Shown in pieces: positions 40,699-50,002 of a stretch of DNA of 64,000 bases. Under the pieces are notes generated by a model. That model was given only the letters and a program-made list of their open reading frames with translations, made no database searches and had not been told where the DNA came from. The stretch spans positions 185,461 to 249,460 of the forward strand of contig CAPN01000010.1 in NCBI GenBank assembly GCA_000333235.1, in the 5' to 3' direction. Origin of the DNA: Pseudoalteromonas luteoviolacea B = ATCC 29581. GTDB taxonomy: Bacteria; Pseudomonadota; Gammaproteobacteria; Enterobacterales; Alteromonadaceae. Numbering within the stretch: position 1 is the stretch's first letter; each line of letters starts with the position of its first letter. A program made the position numbers and the translations under genes.

Positions 40699-43600
40699 AT
40701 GACAGCCGCCTTACTCCTAGCCGCTATTTCTTATATTGGTTTACTTTTTTGGCTAGCCAATTGGGGAGATAAAACCACTCCATTAGCAAAGAAGATAAGC
40801 CACCACCCCTTCGTTTATGCATTTTCCTTGGGTATTTATTGTACCTCATGGACCTATTACGGCTCTGTAGGTACAGCCGCTAGCAGTGCTTGGCATTATT
40901 TACCCATCTTATTAGGACCGGCTTTACTGTTTGTGTTTGGACAGGGCTTTTTACGTAAGCTCATTTTAGTAAGCAAAAAGCAAAACATTACCACCATTGC
41001 CGACTTTATTTCCGCTCGATACGGGAAACGACAAGCCACAGCCATCATGGTGACGATCATAGCCCTTCTTGCGACGATCCCGTACATAGCACTTCAATTG
41101 AAGGCACTAAGTAGTAGCTTTTTATTGTTACAGCAACAGCAAAATCAACTTTCGGGCACGATGCTAGCCTTATCTGGCACCTTATTAATGGCACTGTTCG
41201 CCATCTTTTTTGGTACCCGTAAAGTAGATGTAACTGAATACCGCTCAGGTTTAATGCTCGCCGTGGCGTTCGAGTCCATTATTAAGTTACTAGCACTAAG
41301 TGCTGTGGCAATCATTGCGATATTTGCCCTTATTAATGTCGATCACTCAACTATCTGGACACATTGGCAAGGATTTGATTTTAGTAATTTTAATTTTGTT
41401 GGACAGACCTTAATGGCGGCGGCAGCGATTATTTGTTTACCAAGACAATTCCACGTTACGGTGGTCGATAACCAAGATCGCCGTCATTTAAAAACCGCAA
41501 GGTGGGCTTTTCCGCTTTACTTGATGCTTATTGCTGCAATGATTTTGCCCATTGCTTCTGCTGCTATTCATCCGGAAATAGGCTTAGGTATCGCGGCTGA
41601 TAGCTTTGTTTTAGCATTACCTATGATTGAAGGTTATCCCTTTATCACTATGTTTGTATTTATTGGTGGCTTGTCGGCAGCAACCGCCATGATTGTCGTA
41701 GCAACATTAACATTGAGTACAATGATCTCAAACGACGTTGTATTGCCACTGTTGTTCAAACGTAAATTCAAACGCAACTTAGTGTCGAGCAATTTCAAGT
41801 CTCAGATTTTACTTGTTCGACGCTTTACGATCGCGGCCATTCTATTGCTTTCGTATTTCTATCAGCAATGGTTTGGGCATGGCGAAGCACTTGCCAATAT
41901 GGGTTTAGTTGCGTTTTCTCTCGTAACGCAACTCTTACCAGCCATCGTTGGCGGATTATATTGGCGAAAAGGCCATGCGTATGGCGTTTATGCTGGTTTA
42001 TTGGCTGGTATTATTTGCTGGATGCTGTTTTTAATGCTTCCTATGTTGGACGTGTCTACCTCTCTTGATCCTGATTTACGACAAACCTTACTGACACGAG
42101 GTACATTGATCGCTTTGTTTGCGAATGTAGCGTGTTACATAAGCTTTTCACTCGGCGCAAACGAACGTCTAATTGACAAGATCCAAGCGGCTGCTTTCGT
42201 TAGCCCGAAAGAACAAGCTACGCTTTCTAAGCGATTGAATAAAAATGTAAAAGCCACCGTCGCCGATTTTAAAATCCTGCTGCAAACTTTTCTTGGTATT
42301 CAACGTAGTCAACAGATCTTGGCGGTTTACACTATCCACCATCAAATCGGCGACAGTAATTCTTATCCAGATTCTGAGTTTATTGCCTATTGCGAGCGAG
42401 CACTTGCGGGGGTTCTTGGTGCATCCTCCGCACAAGCGCTGATCCATACTGTCGCCTCTGGCAAACAGATGGCTTTTGAAGAGGTCGTAAACTTCTTCGA
42501 TGAAACAACTCAAGCCCTTCAGTTTAACCAAAACTTGTTGTTTACGTCACTTGAAAACCTATCACACGGTATCTCTGTTGTTGATAAAGATCTTCATCTT
42601 GTTGCGTGGAATAAACGCTATAACGAAATGTTTCATTATCCGGATGGCTTTTTAGAAGTGGGTATGCCGATCGAAAAAATCATTCGTTTTAATGCTGAGC
42701 GCGGCGAATGTGGCCCCGGTGAGATTGATAAACACGTCGAGAAACGAGTACAGCACCTTCGTAATGGAACACCGCACCATTTCATTCGCCATCGTCGCAA
42801 CGGCCAAGTATTTGAGATGATTGGTAATCCACTACCAGATGGTGGCTTTGTAACGAGTTTTTCGGATATTACGACACATATCGCTACACAAAATGCGTTA
42901 GAAGAAATAAATATGGATCTCGAAAACCGCATCGAAGCAAGAACTCACGAGATCCGAAATATTAACCTTGATCTGCAGTCACAAATTGCAAGCAGAGTTG
43001 AAATCGAAAAAGCGTTGACCGAAGCCAAAAAAGAGGCCGAACGTGCCAACGACAGTAAAACTCGGTTTTTAGCCCTAGCTAGCCACGATATTCTCCAACC
43101 ACTCAACGCCGCACGCTTATATCTCGCGGCTATGGACGAGGCATCATTAAATAAACCCAATAAAGATAACCTATCAAAACTAGGGGACAGTCTAGATTCT
43201 ACGGTACACCTTATGTCTTCGTTACTTGAAATTGCGAAGTTAGAACAAGGCGCGATGTCGCCCACCCCTCGCCATTTTAGCATTCAAGATATTCTGGCAC
43301 CGCTTGCCAATGAATACGCTATTTTATCGAAAGATAAGGGCCTCGAATTAAAAGTAAAAGGGCCCGATTGCGTTGTACACAGCGACACCACTTATTTACG
43401 TCGTATTATTCAAAATTTAGTGTCCAATGCTGTTAAATACACTGAACAAGGTAAAGTTTTAGTTGCGTGCCGTCATCGACAACACAGCCTACGCATTGAA
43501 GTTTGGGATACCGGCCCTGGCATAAGCGACATAGAGCTACAAAAAATATTTAACGACTTTTATCGAGTTCATAAAGGCGATAACAAGGGCATTGGACTTG

Positions 43601-44121
43601 GGTTAGGTGTGGTAAAACGATTGTGTGATTTGATGAGTATTCCTCTGGAAGTGAAATCATGGCCAGGCAAAGGCAGCCGGTTTAGCATCGAAATTCCCAT
43701 TGGGGATCCTGCACTGGTGCAACAAAAAGTGCATTTACAAAGCGCGGTTGAGCAAAAGTCACAACTCAATGTGTTAGTTGTGGATGATGATCCGAAAAAC
43801 TTAGAAGCCATGTCTACGTTACTTGGTAAATGGCAGTGCAGTTATACTCTCTTTAGCGATGTTAACGATGCGATGGCCTATGGAAAACAGCATAAAGCCC
43901 CAGATGTCATGCTTATCGATTATCAACTCGGTACTGAATGCGATGGAGTGACTCTCATCAAAACACTGCGAGAGATCTGGCAGCGTGCTGTGCCGGCTAT
44001 TTTAATTACCGCCGTACGTGATGAAGAACTCAAAAACAGCTTGAAGTCATTAAGTATTCATTACCTATCTAAACCGGTGAAACCCGCAAAATTAAAAGCC
44101 CTACTGAATCATGGAAAATAG
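40699..44121 (+). CDS. crbS: SLC5-fused hybrid histidine kinase (CrbS type)
   Basis: A 1140-residue membrane sensor kinase. Residues 1-500 form an SSS/SLC5 transporter-like domain of about 13 helices. A linker follows, then a PAS domain (ISVVDKDLHLVAWNKRYNEM), a coiled coil, the H-box ALASHDILQPLNAARLYLAA with His796, N-box IIQNLVSNAVKYTEQG, GLGLGVVKRL, and a C-terminal receiver with phosphoacceptor Asp1074 (VMLIDYQLG). This is the CrbS architecture, which with CrbR controls acs in Vibrio and Pseudomonas. It is divergent from the actP operon and close to crbR and acs, supporting an acetate-switch role. Confidence 0.93.
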   Translation: MTAALLLAAISYIGLLFWLANWGDKTTPLAKKISHHPFVYAFSLGIYCTSWTYYGSVGTAASSAWHYLPILLGPALLFVFGQGFLRKLILVSKKQNITTIADFISARYGKRQATAIMVTIIALLATIPYIALQLKALSSSFLLLQQQQNQLSGTMLALSGTLLMALFAIFFGTRKVDVTEYRSGLMLAVAFESIIKLLALSAVAIIAIFALINVDHSTIWTHWQGFDFSNFNFVGQTLMAAAAIICLPRQFHVTVVDNQDRRHLKTARWAFPLYLMLIAAMILPIASAAIHPEIGLGIAADSFVLALPMIEGYPFITMFVFIGGLSAATAMIVVATLTLSTMISNDVVLPLLFKRKFKRNLVSSNFKSQILLVRRFTIAAILLLSYFYQQWFGHGEALANMGLVAFSLVTQLLPAIVGGLYWRKGHAYGVYAGLLAGIICWMLFLMLPMLDVSTSLDPDLRQTLLTRGTLIALFANVACYISFSLGANERLIDKIQAAAFVSPKEQATLSKRLNKNVKATVADFKILLQTFLGIQRSQQILAVYTIHHQIGDSNSYPDSEFIAYCERALAGVLGASSAQALIHTVASGKQMAFEEVVNFFDETTQALQFNQNLLFTSLENLSHGISVVDKDLHLVAWNKRYNEMFHYPDGFLEVGMPIEKIIRFNAERGECGPGEIDKHVEKRVQHLRNGTPHHFIRHRRNGQVFEMIGNPLPDGGFVTSFSDITTHIATQNALEEINMDLENRIEARTHEIRNINLDLQSQIASRVEIEKALTEAKKEAERANDSKTRFLALASHDILQPLNAARLYLAAMDEASLNKPNKDNLSKLGDSLDSTVHLMSSLLEIAKLEQGAMSPTPRHFSIQDILAPLANEYAILSKDKGLELKVKGPDCVVHSDTTYLRRIIQNLVSNAVKYTEQGKVLVACRHRQHSLRIEVWDTGPGISDIELQKIFNDFYRVHKGDNKGIGLGLGVVKRLCDLMSIPLEVKSWPGKGSRFSIEIPIGDPALVQQKVHLQSAVEQKSQLNVLVVDDDPKNLEAMSTLLGKWQCSYTLFSDVNDAMAYGKQHKAPDVMLIDYQLGTECDGVTLIKTLREIWQRAVPAILITAVRDEELKNSLKSLSIHYLSKPVKPAKLKALLNHGK

Positions 44122-44265
44122 CTACAAAGCCCCAAAATATGATTTTTGAAGCGTTAAAGGTATCAATTTGTACTTTGACTTCTAATTTCTATAAAAACTG
44201 ACTCCACATTTTAGGTGCTTTATGGGAGAGTGTTGATTCAATTTCAAATTGATAGGAATGAGGCC

Positions 44266-45096
44266 ATGTCAATTGTATTAACTGCACAATGCCCGGACGA
44301 TGTCGGGCTGATCGCAAAAATAACGGGGTTGTGTTTTGAACATCAACTCAATATTACGCGCAATCAAGAATTTGTTGATAAGGAAGGCAAGCGCTTTTTT
44401 ATGCGCACAGAATTATCAGATATTCCTAACGATGATTTTTTACCTCAATTACAAACCCGTTTACCTATTGGCAGCAAAATAGCCCTACATCGAGGTGATA
44501 AAGTCAAAGTCGTGTTGCTAGCCACAAAAGAAGCACACTGTTTAGGAGGAGTGCTATTAAAACACTATGAGCAAGCGCTCAATATCGAGGTATTGGCCGT
44601 TATTGCGAATTATCCTGATTTAGCAACACTGGTTGAAGGGTTTGGCATTCCATTTCATGTCGTTTCACACCAAGGATTATCACGAGAAGAGCACGATAAA
44701 AAAGTCGGTGATCTTATTGACCACTATCAGCCTGAGCTTATCGGCTTGGCAAAATACATGCGTATTTTAAGCCCTGAATTTGTCGCACGTTTTAATCATA
44801 AAATTATTAATATTCACCACTCTTTTTTGCCTGCATTTATTGGGGCAAGGCCCTACCACCAGGCATTTGAACGCGGCGTGAAAATTATTGGTGCAACCGC
44901 TCACTTCGTAAATGATGAACTCGATGAAGGACCAATTATTTTACAAGATGTGACACAAGTAACCCATGCCGAAACCGCAGAAGATATGGCTAGAATTGGC
45001 CGGGATATCGAAAAAACAGTGTTTTGCAATGCATTGGCTTTGGCGTGCGAACAAAAAGTCTTTATAAATGGCAATAAAACGGTGGTCTTCGCTTAA
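44266..45096 (+). CDS. purU: Formyltetrahydrofolate deformylase
   Basis: Hydrolyses 10-formyl-THF to THF and formate, balancing one-carbon pools and feeding formate to PurT. Start set at MSIVLTAQCPDDVGLIAKIT after GAGG; the upstream extension of 17 residues lacks a site. The 276-residue protein has an N-terminal ACT domain and a formyl-transferase domain with LAKYMRILSPEFV, the catalytic Asn-His region IINIHHSFLPAFIGARPYHQ, and TAHFVNDELDEGPII. It lies between crbS and crbR without an obvious functional link. Confidence 0.95.
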   Translation: MSIVLTAQCPDDVGLIAKITGLCFEHQLNITRNQEFVDKEGKRFFMRTELSDIPNDDFLPQLQTRLPIGSKIALHRGDKVKVVLLATKEAHCLGGVLLKHYEQALNIEVLAVIANYPDLATLVEGFGIPFHVVSHQGLSREEHDKKVGDLIDHYQPELIGLAKYMRILSPEFVARFNHKIINIHHSFLPAFIGARPYHQAFERGVKIIGATAHFVNDELDEGPIILQDVTQVTHAETAEDMARIGRDIEKTVFCNALALACEQKVFINGNKTVVFA

Positions 45097-45114
45097 CAAG
45101 TCCGAGTTGTGGAT

Positions 45115-45142
45115 AAGAGGTTGGGTATACCCAATCTCTTAT
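45115..45142. terminator. Bidirectional terminator purU / crbR
   Basis: Arms AAGAGGTTGGG/CCCAATCTCTT (one G-T wobble), loop TATA, between the convergent purU and crbR stops. Confidence 0.75.
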
Positions 45143-45157
45143 TCCTTTAATAGCGGT

Positions 45158-45811
45158 TCAAATCGAAGGTTCGATTGGTTCTAATTGTAGTTTTGAGGCA
45201 ATCAGAACTGCTTGAGTACGGTTGTAAACCCCTAGCTTTCTAAAAATAGCCGTGATGTGTGCCTTAACTGTCGCCTCTGAAATACTTAACTCGTAAGCAA
45301 TTTGTTTGTTGAGTAAGCCTTCATGCAAATATTGCAGCACTTTATATTGTTGTGGTGTTAGTGATGCTACTTGCTGAGCAAGCTCTTTATCTTCAGTGGT
45401 GATATTCGCCACTTGGTCTTTTAGGCTTACAGGTAACCACGTTTCGCCATCTAAGATCTGCTCAATGGCTTTAGCAATATCATCGGACGAAGATGCTTTA
45501 GGAATAAATCCCATTGCACCATAACCCATAACCTTAGACACGACACTTAAATCTTCGCTGCCCGAAACAACCGCAATCGGCAAACTCGGGTAATCTTCAC
45601 GGATCCGGATCAGACCATACAAATCACCATTACCAGGCATGTGTAGATCTAGCAGCAATAAATCCAAATCCTCTTGTTCACTCAATACCGTAAGCGTGCT
45701 GTCGAAGTTATCTGACTCAAATACTTCTAAGCCCTCGATACGAGCGACTAACGCGCCTTTTAATGCTTCTCGAAATAACGGATGGTCATCGGCGATTAAA
45801 AACTGGCTCAT
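45158..45811 (-). CDS. crbR: LuxR-family response regulator (CrbR type)
   Basis: A 217-residue regulator. Receiver domain with IADDHPLFREAL, phosphoacceptor Asp55 (LLLLDLHMPGNGD) and GFIPKASSSDDI. A LuxR/NarL helix-turn-helix follows at about residues 150-207 (LNKQIAYELSISEATVKAHI, then TAIFRKLGVYNRTQAV). It lies between acs and the crbS-purU block, so it is very probably the partner of the SLC5 hybrid kinase. Predicted to activate acs and actP in response to acetate. Confidence 0.9.
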   Translation of the reverse strand: MSQFLIADDHPLFREALKGALVARIEGLEVFESDNFDSTLTVLSEQEDLDLLLLDLHMPGNGDLYGLIRIREDYPSLPIAVVSGSEDLSVVSKVMGYGAMGFIPKASSSDDIAKAIEQILDGETWLPVSLKDQVANITTEDKELAQQVASLTPQQYKVLQYLHEGLLNKQIAYELSISEATVKAHITAIFRKLGVYNRTQAVLIASKLQLEPIEPSI

Positions 45812-45825
45812 GGTTAGCTCCTAAA

Positions 45826-45858
45826 AAATCGGCTGCCCTTGAAACCAAGGACAGCCGT
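45826..45858 (-). terminator. Terminator of acs
   Basis: CGGCTGCCCTTG pairs with CAAGGACAGCCG (one mismatch), loop AAAC. The minus strand continues with a six-T run before crbR. Confidence 0.8.
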
Positions 45859-45904
45859 TATAGTACGTTTATAACTCAATGAGAATCAAGTTTTTAACGC
45901 TCAT

Positions 45905-47845
45905 TTAACGGTTTAAGCGGTTCTCTATTAGCTCCTCAACCACACTTGGATCCGCAAGCGTTGACGTATCGCCTAGCTGCTGATATTCATTTGCCGCGAT
46001 TTTACGCAAAATACGGCGCATGATTTTACCTGAACGCGTTTTTGGCAGACCCGGTGTCCATTGGATCATGTCGGGCGAAGCGATTGGACTTAATTCTTTG
46101 CGTACCCAATTTCTTACCGCCTTAGTCAGCTCCTCGGTGACCACAACGCCTTCGTTAGGGGTCACGTATACGTAAATACCTTGGCCTTTAATGTCGTGTG
46201 GATAACCTACTACGGCTGCTTCAGCAACGGACTCATGAGCCACTAATGCACTTTCAATCTCAGCAGTGCCAAGTCGGTGACCTGACACGTTTAATACGTC
46301 ATCAACACGGCCTGTGATCCAGTAATAGCCATCCTCATCACGGCGACATCCATCACCTGTAAAATACACCCCTGGATAAGCAGAAAAATACGTTTGTTCA
46401 AAACGTTCGTGATCGCCAAACACCGTGCGTGCTTGTGAAGGCCAGCTGTCTAAAATCACTAGGTTACCTTCTGTTGCTCCATCAAGTGTATTCCCTTCAG
46501 CATCAAACAAAGCTGGAGCGATCCCAAAGAATGGACGAGTTGCCGAGCCTGGCTTCATGTCTGTGGCACCAGGTAGTGGAGTGATCATGATGCCACCCGT
46601 TTCAGTTTGCCACCAAGTGTCAACAATTGGGCAAGCGCCATTACCAATTTTATCGTAATACCATGCCCATGCTTCTGGGTTAATCGGCTCGCCTACTGAA
46701 CCTAAAAGACGCAACGATTTACGGGTAGACGATGCAACAGGCTCGTCACCTTTTGCCATAAGAGCACGAATTGCCGTTGGGGCAGTATAAAGAATAGTCA
46801 CACTATGTTTATCAACTACATCGCCAATACGCCCTGCGTTTGGATAGGTTGGTACGCCTTCAAAAATCACTTGTGTACAACCGTTTGCAAGTGGCCCATA
46901 CGTCATATAACTGTGGCCTGTGATCCAACCTACATCCGCAGTACACCAATACACATCGTCTTCTTTCATATCGAAAACGTATTCATGCGTCATTGATGCA
47001 TACACTAGATAACCACCCGAGGTATGAACCACTCCTTTTGGTTTACCCGTTGACCCTGATGTGTAGAGAATAAACAGAGGATCTTCCGCATTCATTGGCT
47101 CTGGTTCACATTGCGCAGGCAGATCAGCAACTAAATCATGCCACCATACGTCCACACTATTCCATTCCACCTCTCCACCGGTAAGCTTATGTACGACAAC
47201 ATGCTCAATAGTTTTTACACTCGGATTTCTAAGTGCTTCATCTACGTTTGCTTTAAGTGGAACACAATTACCACCACGGCGTCCTTCATCTGAAGTAATC
47301 ACCACTTTGGCACCCGAATCAACAATACGATCAGCAATCGCTGTCGGAGAGAAACCACCAAACACTACCGAATGAATTGCACCTATACGTGCACAGGCTT
47401 GCATTGCATAAATAGCTTGTGGTGTCATTGGCATATAGATTGCGACGCGATCGCCTTTTTGCACGCCAAGTTTTTTCAAACCGTTCGCGAGTTTTGCTAC
47501 TTCATCGTGCAGCATTTGATACGTAATATTTTCGCTTTGCGCTGGGTTGTCGCCTTCCCAAATCATCGCCACTTTGTTCGCTTTTCTTTTTAAATGGCGA
47601 TCGATACAGTTGTACGATACGTTTAGCTCGCCATCTTCATACCACTTAATATTAATGTGGCCTTTATCAAATGAAGTGTTTTTTACTTTTGTGTACGGCT
47701 TAAACCAGTCTAGTCGTTTACCTTGTTGCGCCCAAAACGCTTCTGGGTCCGTGATCGATTGTTGGTATAGTTCGTTGTAGCGATCATTATCGACGAGTGC
47801 ATTGTTCTTGAACGCTTCAGGAACAGGATAAATACTCTGTGACAT
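45905..47845 (-). CDS. acs: Acetyl-CoA synthetase
   Basis: High-affinity acetate activation through acetyl-AMP. Start set at [20 protein letters not shown] after GGAG; the 19-residue extension upstream lacks support. The 646-residue protein has the AMP-binding P-loop [49 protein letters not shown], and the acetylation-controlled Lys in [16 protein letters not shown] motif shared with the actP upstream region lies 72-87 bases before the start. Confidence 0.98.
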   Translation of the reverse strand: MSQSIYPVPEAFKNNALVDNDRYNELYQQSITDPEAFWAQQGKRLDWFKPYTKVKNTSFDKGHINIKWYEDGELNVSYNCIDRHLKRKANKVAMIWEGDNPAQSENITYQMLHDEVAKLANGLKKLGVQKGDRVAIYMPMTPQAIYAMQACARIGAIHSVVFGGFSPTAIADRIVDSGAKVVITSDEGRRGGNCVPLKANVDEALRNPSVKTIEHVVVHKLTGGEVEWNSVDVWWHDLVADLPAQCEPEPMNAEDPLFILYTSGSTGKPKGVVHTSGGYLVYASMTHEYVFDMKEDDVYWCTADVGWITGHSYMTYGPLANGCTQVIFEGVPTYPNAGRIGDVVDKHSVTILYTAPTAIRALMAKGDEPVASSTRKSLRLLGSVGEPINPEAWAWYYDKIGNGACPIVDTWWQTETGGIMITPLPGATDMKPGSATRPFFGIAPALFDAEGNTLDGATEGNLVILDSWPSQARTVFGDHERFEQTYFSAYPGVYFTGDGCRRDEDGYYWITGRVDDVLNVSGHRLGTAEIESALVAHESVAEAAVVGYPHDIKGQGIYVYVTPNEGVVVTEELTKAVRNWVRKELSPIASPDMIQWTPGLPKTRSGKIMRRILRKIAANEYQQLGDTSTLADPSVVEELIENRLNR

Positions 47846-47916
47846 AGTCATCTCCATGTTAAATATTGGCCTTGCTGCTTTGTTCAAGGATCTACCACCC
47901 ATAACCCTTAAAGTAT

Positions 47917-47932
47917 TAGACCTTAGTTGTAA
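47917..47932 (-). promoter_or_regulatory. Putative acetate-regulon operator upstream of acs
   Basis: On the minus strand TTACAACTAAGGTCTA, matching the motif upstream of DUF4212-actP at 14 of 16 positions and in the same orientation. Confidence 0.6.
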
Positions 47933-48078
47933 ATCTTGTATTAAATTCTCGACAAATTGGCGAATTTGTTAACATTTGCTTATACATCAAGCAGTAAAAC
48001 CAAAAAATACTTGGATCGTTTCGACAACTCGACACAAACCAATATAATAAGTACCCATATATAAAACAAGTGAATCAC

Positions 48079-48094
48079 TCGACCTTAGTCTTAT
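48079..48094. promoter_or_regulatory. Third copy of the GACCTTAGT motif, before the porin
   Basis: TCGACCTTAGTCTTAT, about 105 bases before the DcaP-type porin start, in the opposite gene-relative orientation to the acs and actP copies. Confidence 0.45.
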
Positions 48095-48198
48095 AGACCA
48101 ATAGGTAATTGAGTAAAAAGCAACCATGTACAAAAGTGATTCTGACCAACTAGCGCGTTCAAAAAACAAAACGTGGCTCATACATAGGAACTACATTT

Positions 48199-49362
48199 AT
48201 GACAACTAAAACGACGACAACACGATCTCTTTGCGCCATGGCTGTTTTTAGCGCACTTTCTGCACCTGCAATGGCGGCTGACTTAACTGGCACGGATGTA
48301 AGTTATGGCGGTTACATTAAACTTGATGCAATTTGGAGTGACTTCTCTGATGGCTCGCTTGGTGCACAGCACATTGGCCGTGATTTTTATGTACCAAGCA
48401 CTACACCTGTTGCTGCGAATACCTCAGATGACGCAGTATTCGATATGCATGCAAGACAGTCTCGCTTTTTCTTTGGGACCAAAACGGCGCTCGACGATGG
48501 TAGCAGTATCGACACCAAAGTCGAGTTAGACTTCATTGCTTCTACAGGTGGTAATGAGCGCGTAACAAACTCATACTCACCACGTATTCGTCAAGCGTAT
48601 GTGACATACAAAGGCTGGTTATTTGGCCAAGCGTGGTCTAACTTCCAAAACGTTGGCGCATTACCTGAAACATTAGATTTTGTTGGCCCAGCAGAGTGTA
48701 CCGTGTTCGTGCGCCAAGCAATGGCGAAATACACAACTGGCAATTGGTCATTCTCAATTGAAAACCCTGAAAGTACAGTAACGGTTGATCAATCAATGGT
48801 AGTGACTGACGACGCAAGCATGCCTGATTTCACTGCTCGTTATACACACACTGCCGATTGGGGTGACTTTGTTGTAACTGCGCTTGCGCGCCAACTTACT
48901 TATAAAGCCGGCGCCGCAGATGAAAGTGAATCGTCATTTGGGATCAGTGCTTCAGGTACGATCAAAGTCGGCTCTCAAGACAACCTAAAGTTTATGCTCA
49001 CTCAAGGAACAGGCCTTGGTCGTTACGTCGGTTTAAATGCGGCTCATGGCGCAGTATATGATGGTAATAAACTCAATGCGATTGACTCAACTAGCGGTTT
49101 TGTTGCTTACCAACATTTCTGGAATGATCAATTGCGTTCTACGTTCTTGTACTCATTCTTTAGTGCAGACAACGACGCAAACTTACTGATGTATTCAGGT
49201 AATCCAACGAAAGAAATCCACAGCTACAGCGCAAACTTGCTTTACTCACCAGTTAAAAAACTCACGTTTGGTGTGGAATACAAAATGGCAAGTCGCGAAG
49301 TTGAAAATGGTCTAGATGGAGATTTAGATAGACTACAATTGTCTGCCAAATACGTATTCTAA
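48199..49362 (+). CDS. DcaP-type outer-membrane porin
   Basis: A 387-residue outer-membrane protein of the DcaP-like trimeric channel group. Signal peptide cut after SAPAMA, then LTGTDVSYGGYIKLDAIWSD, a first beta-strand, and RQSRFFFGTKTALDDGSSID, FGQAWSNFQNVGALPETLDF and a terminal strand ending SAKYVF with the C-terminal Phe. DcaP-like proteins import small organic acids. With a shared motif and divergence from acs, uptake of acetate or another carboxylate is inferred. Confidence 0.88.
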   Translation: MTTKTTTTRSLCAMAVFSALSAPAMAADLTGTDVSYGGYIKLDAIWSDFSDGSLGAQHIGRDFYVPSTTPVAANTSDDAVFDMHARQSRFFFGTKTALDDGSSIDTKVELDFIASTGGNERVTNSYSPRIRQAYVTYKGWLFGQAWSNFQNVGALPETLDFVGPAECTVFVRQAMAKYTTGNWSFSIENPESTVTVDQSMVVTDDASMPDFTARYTHTADWGDFVVTALARQLTYKAGAADESESSFGISASGTIKVGSQDNLKFMLTQGTGLGRYVGLNAAHGAVYDGNKLNAIDSTSGFVAYQHFWNDQLRSTFLYSFFSADNDANLLMYSGNPTKEIHSYSANLLYSPVKKLTFGVEYKMASREVENGLDGDLDRLQLSAKYVF

Positions 49363-49448
49363 GGCTTAAACCCAGTTTTGATTAGTGAATCAACATTCGG
49401 ATAAAGCGATTAAAATTCATAAACTCTCTAACAACACTTAGTTGTAGC

Positions 49449-49473
49449 AAAGCCACCATCCGGTGGCTTTTTT
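49449..49473 (+). terminator. Terminator of the DcaP-type porin
   Basis: Arms AAAGCCACC/GGTGGCTTT with a 4-base loop and six T, after the porin stop. Confidence 0.85.
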
Positions 49474-49944
49474 CACATCAATAGATCATTGCAATAATAT
49501 TAGTTTAAAAGCGTTCAAGCGCTGCAATCTTGTATATATCCAATCTAATTAAAGAGACATGTTTCAGAGCTCAACCTTATTTACAATGCTAGGCTAGGCT
49601 AGGCTAGGCTACGGCGTATTATTGAATTTAAAGCCATTGCCTGCAATCTTTGCTTGCCTAATCACCTATAAATGCTCGCTGTAGCCACACATTTTCAGTT
49701 TAAACTCAGCGCGATGAGCTTCCCTTGCCCGGTATGGCCGAGTTGATTAATTCACTAGGAACAATAATGATATCTCATACCATAATAAGATGTGGTTAAA
49801 ATTCTGTTTATATTCATGGCAATTCACGATGCGAAAAGACGGGGAAAGGGTGCAGTATTATTAACGGACGGACTTCAATTAGCGCTACAAAAAACAAAGG
49901 TAGTTAAAAGCGCTACTTCACCTCTTCTAGTGCTCTTCCTACAC
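49474..49944. other. Gene-free region between porin and recA
   Basis: About 470 bases with no convincing gene. recX, which often follows recA, is absent. Contains a pentanucleotide repeat at 49588-49611 and a short ORF that is rejected. Confidence 0.65.
49588..49611. repeat. Pentanucleotide tandem repeat (GCTAG)n
   Basis: Nearly five perfect copies of GCTAG in 24 bases, in non-coding DNA. Short sequence repeats like this change length by slippage; no adjacent gene is clearly affected. Confidence 0.85.
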
Positions 49945-49945
49945 A

Positions 49946-49981
49946 AAGCAAACGGCACGCTTTCTGCGTGCCGTTTTGCTT
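49946..49981 (-). terminator. Terminator of recA
   Basis: AAACGGCACGC/GCGTGCCGTTT stem with loop TTTCT, extended by AAGC/GCTT, right after the recA stop. Confidence 0.85.
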
Positions 49982-50002
49982 GAAACTCAATAGAGCGGTT
50001 AC

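Larger units (their letters stand above)
47846..48198. other. Divergent control region acs / DcaP-type porin
   Basis: About 350 bases between the acs start (leftward) and the porin start (rightward). It carries two GACCTTAGT motifs and an inverted repeat ACAAATT-GGCG-AATTTGT at 47952-47969. No ORF of note. Confidence 0.7.

Noticed and set aside
49792..49983. 63-codon ORF before recA
   Set aside because: Its end runs through the recA terminator hairpin, it has no ribosome site, and the protein resembles nothing known.
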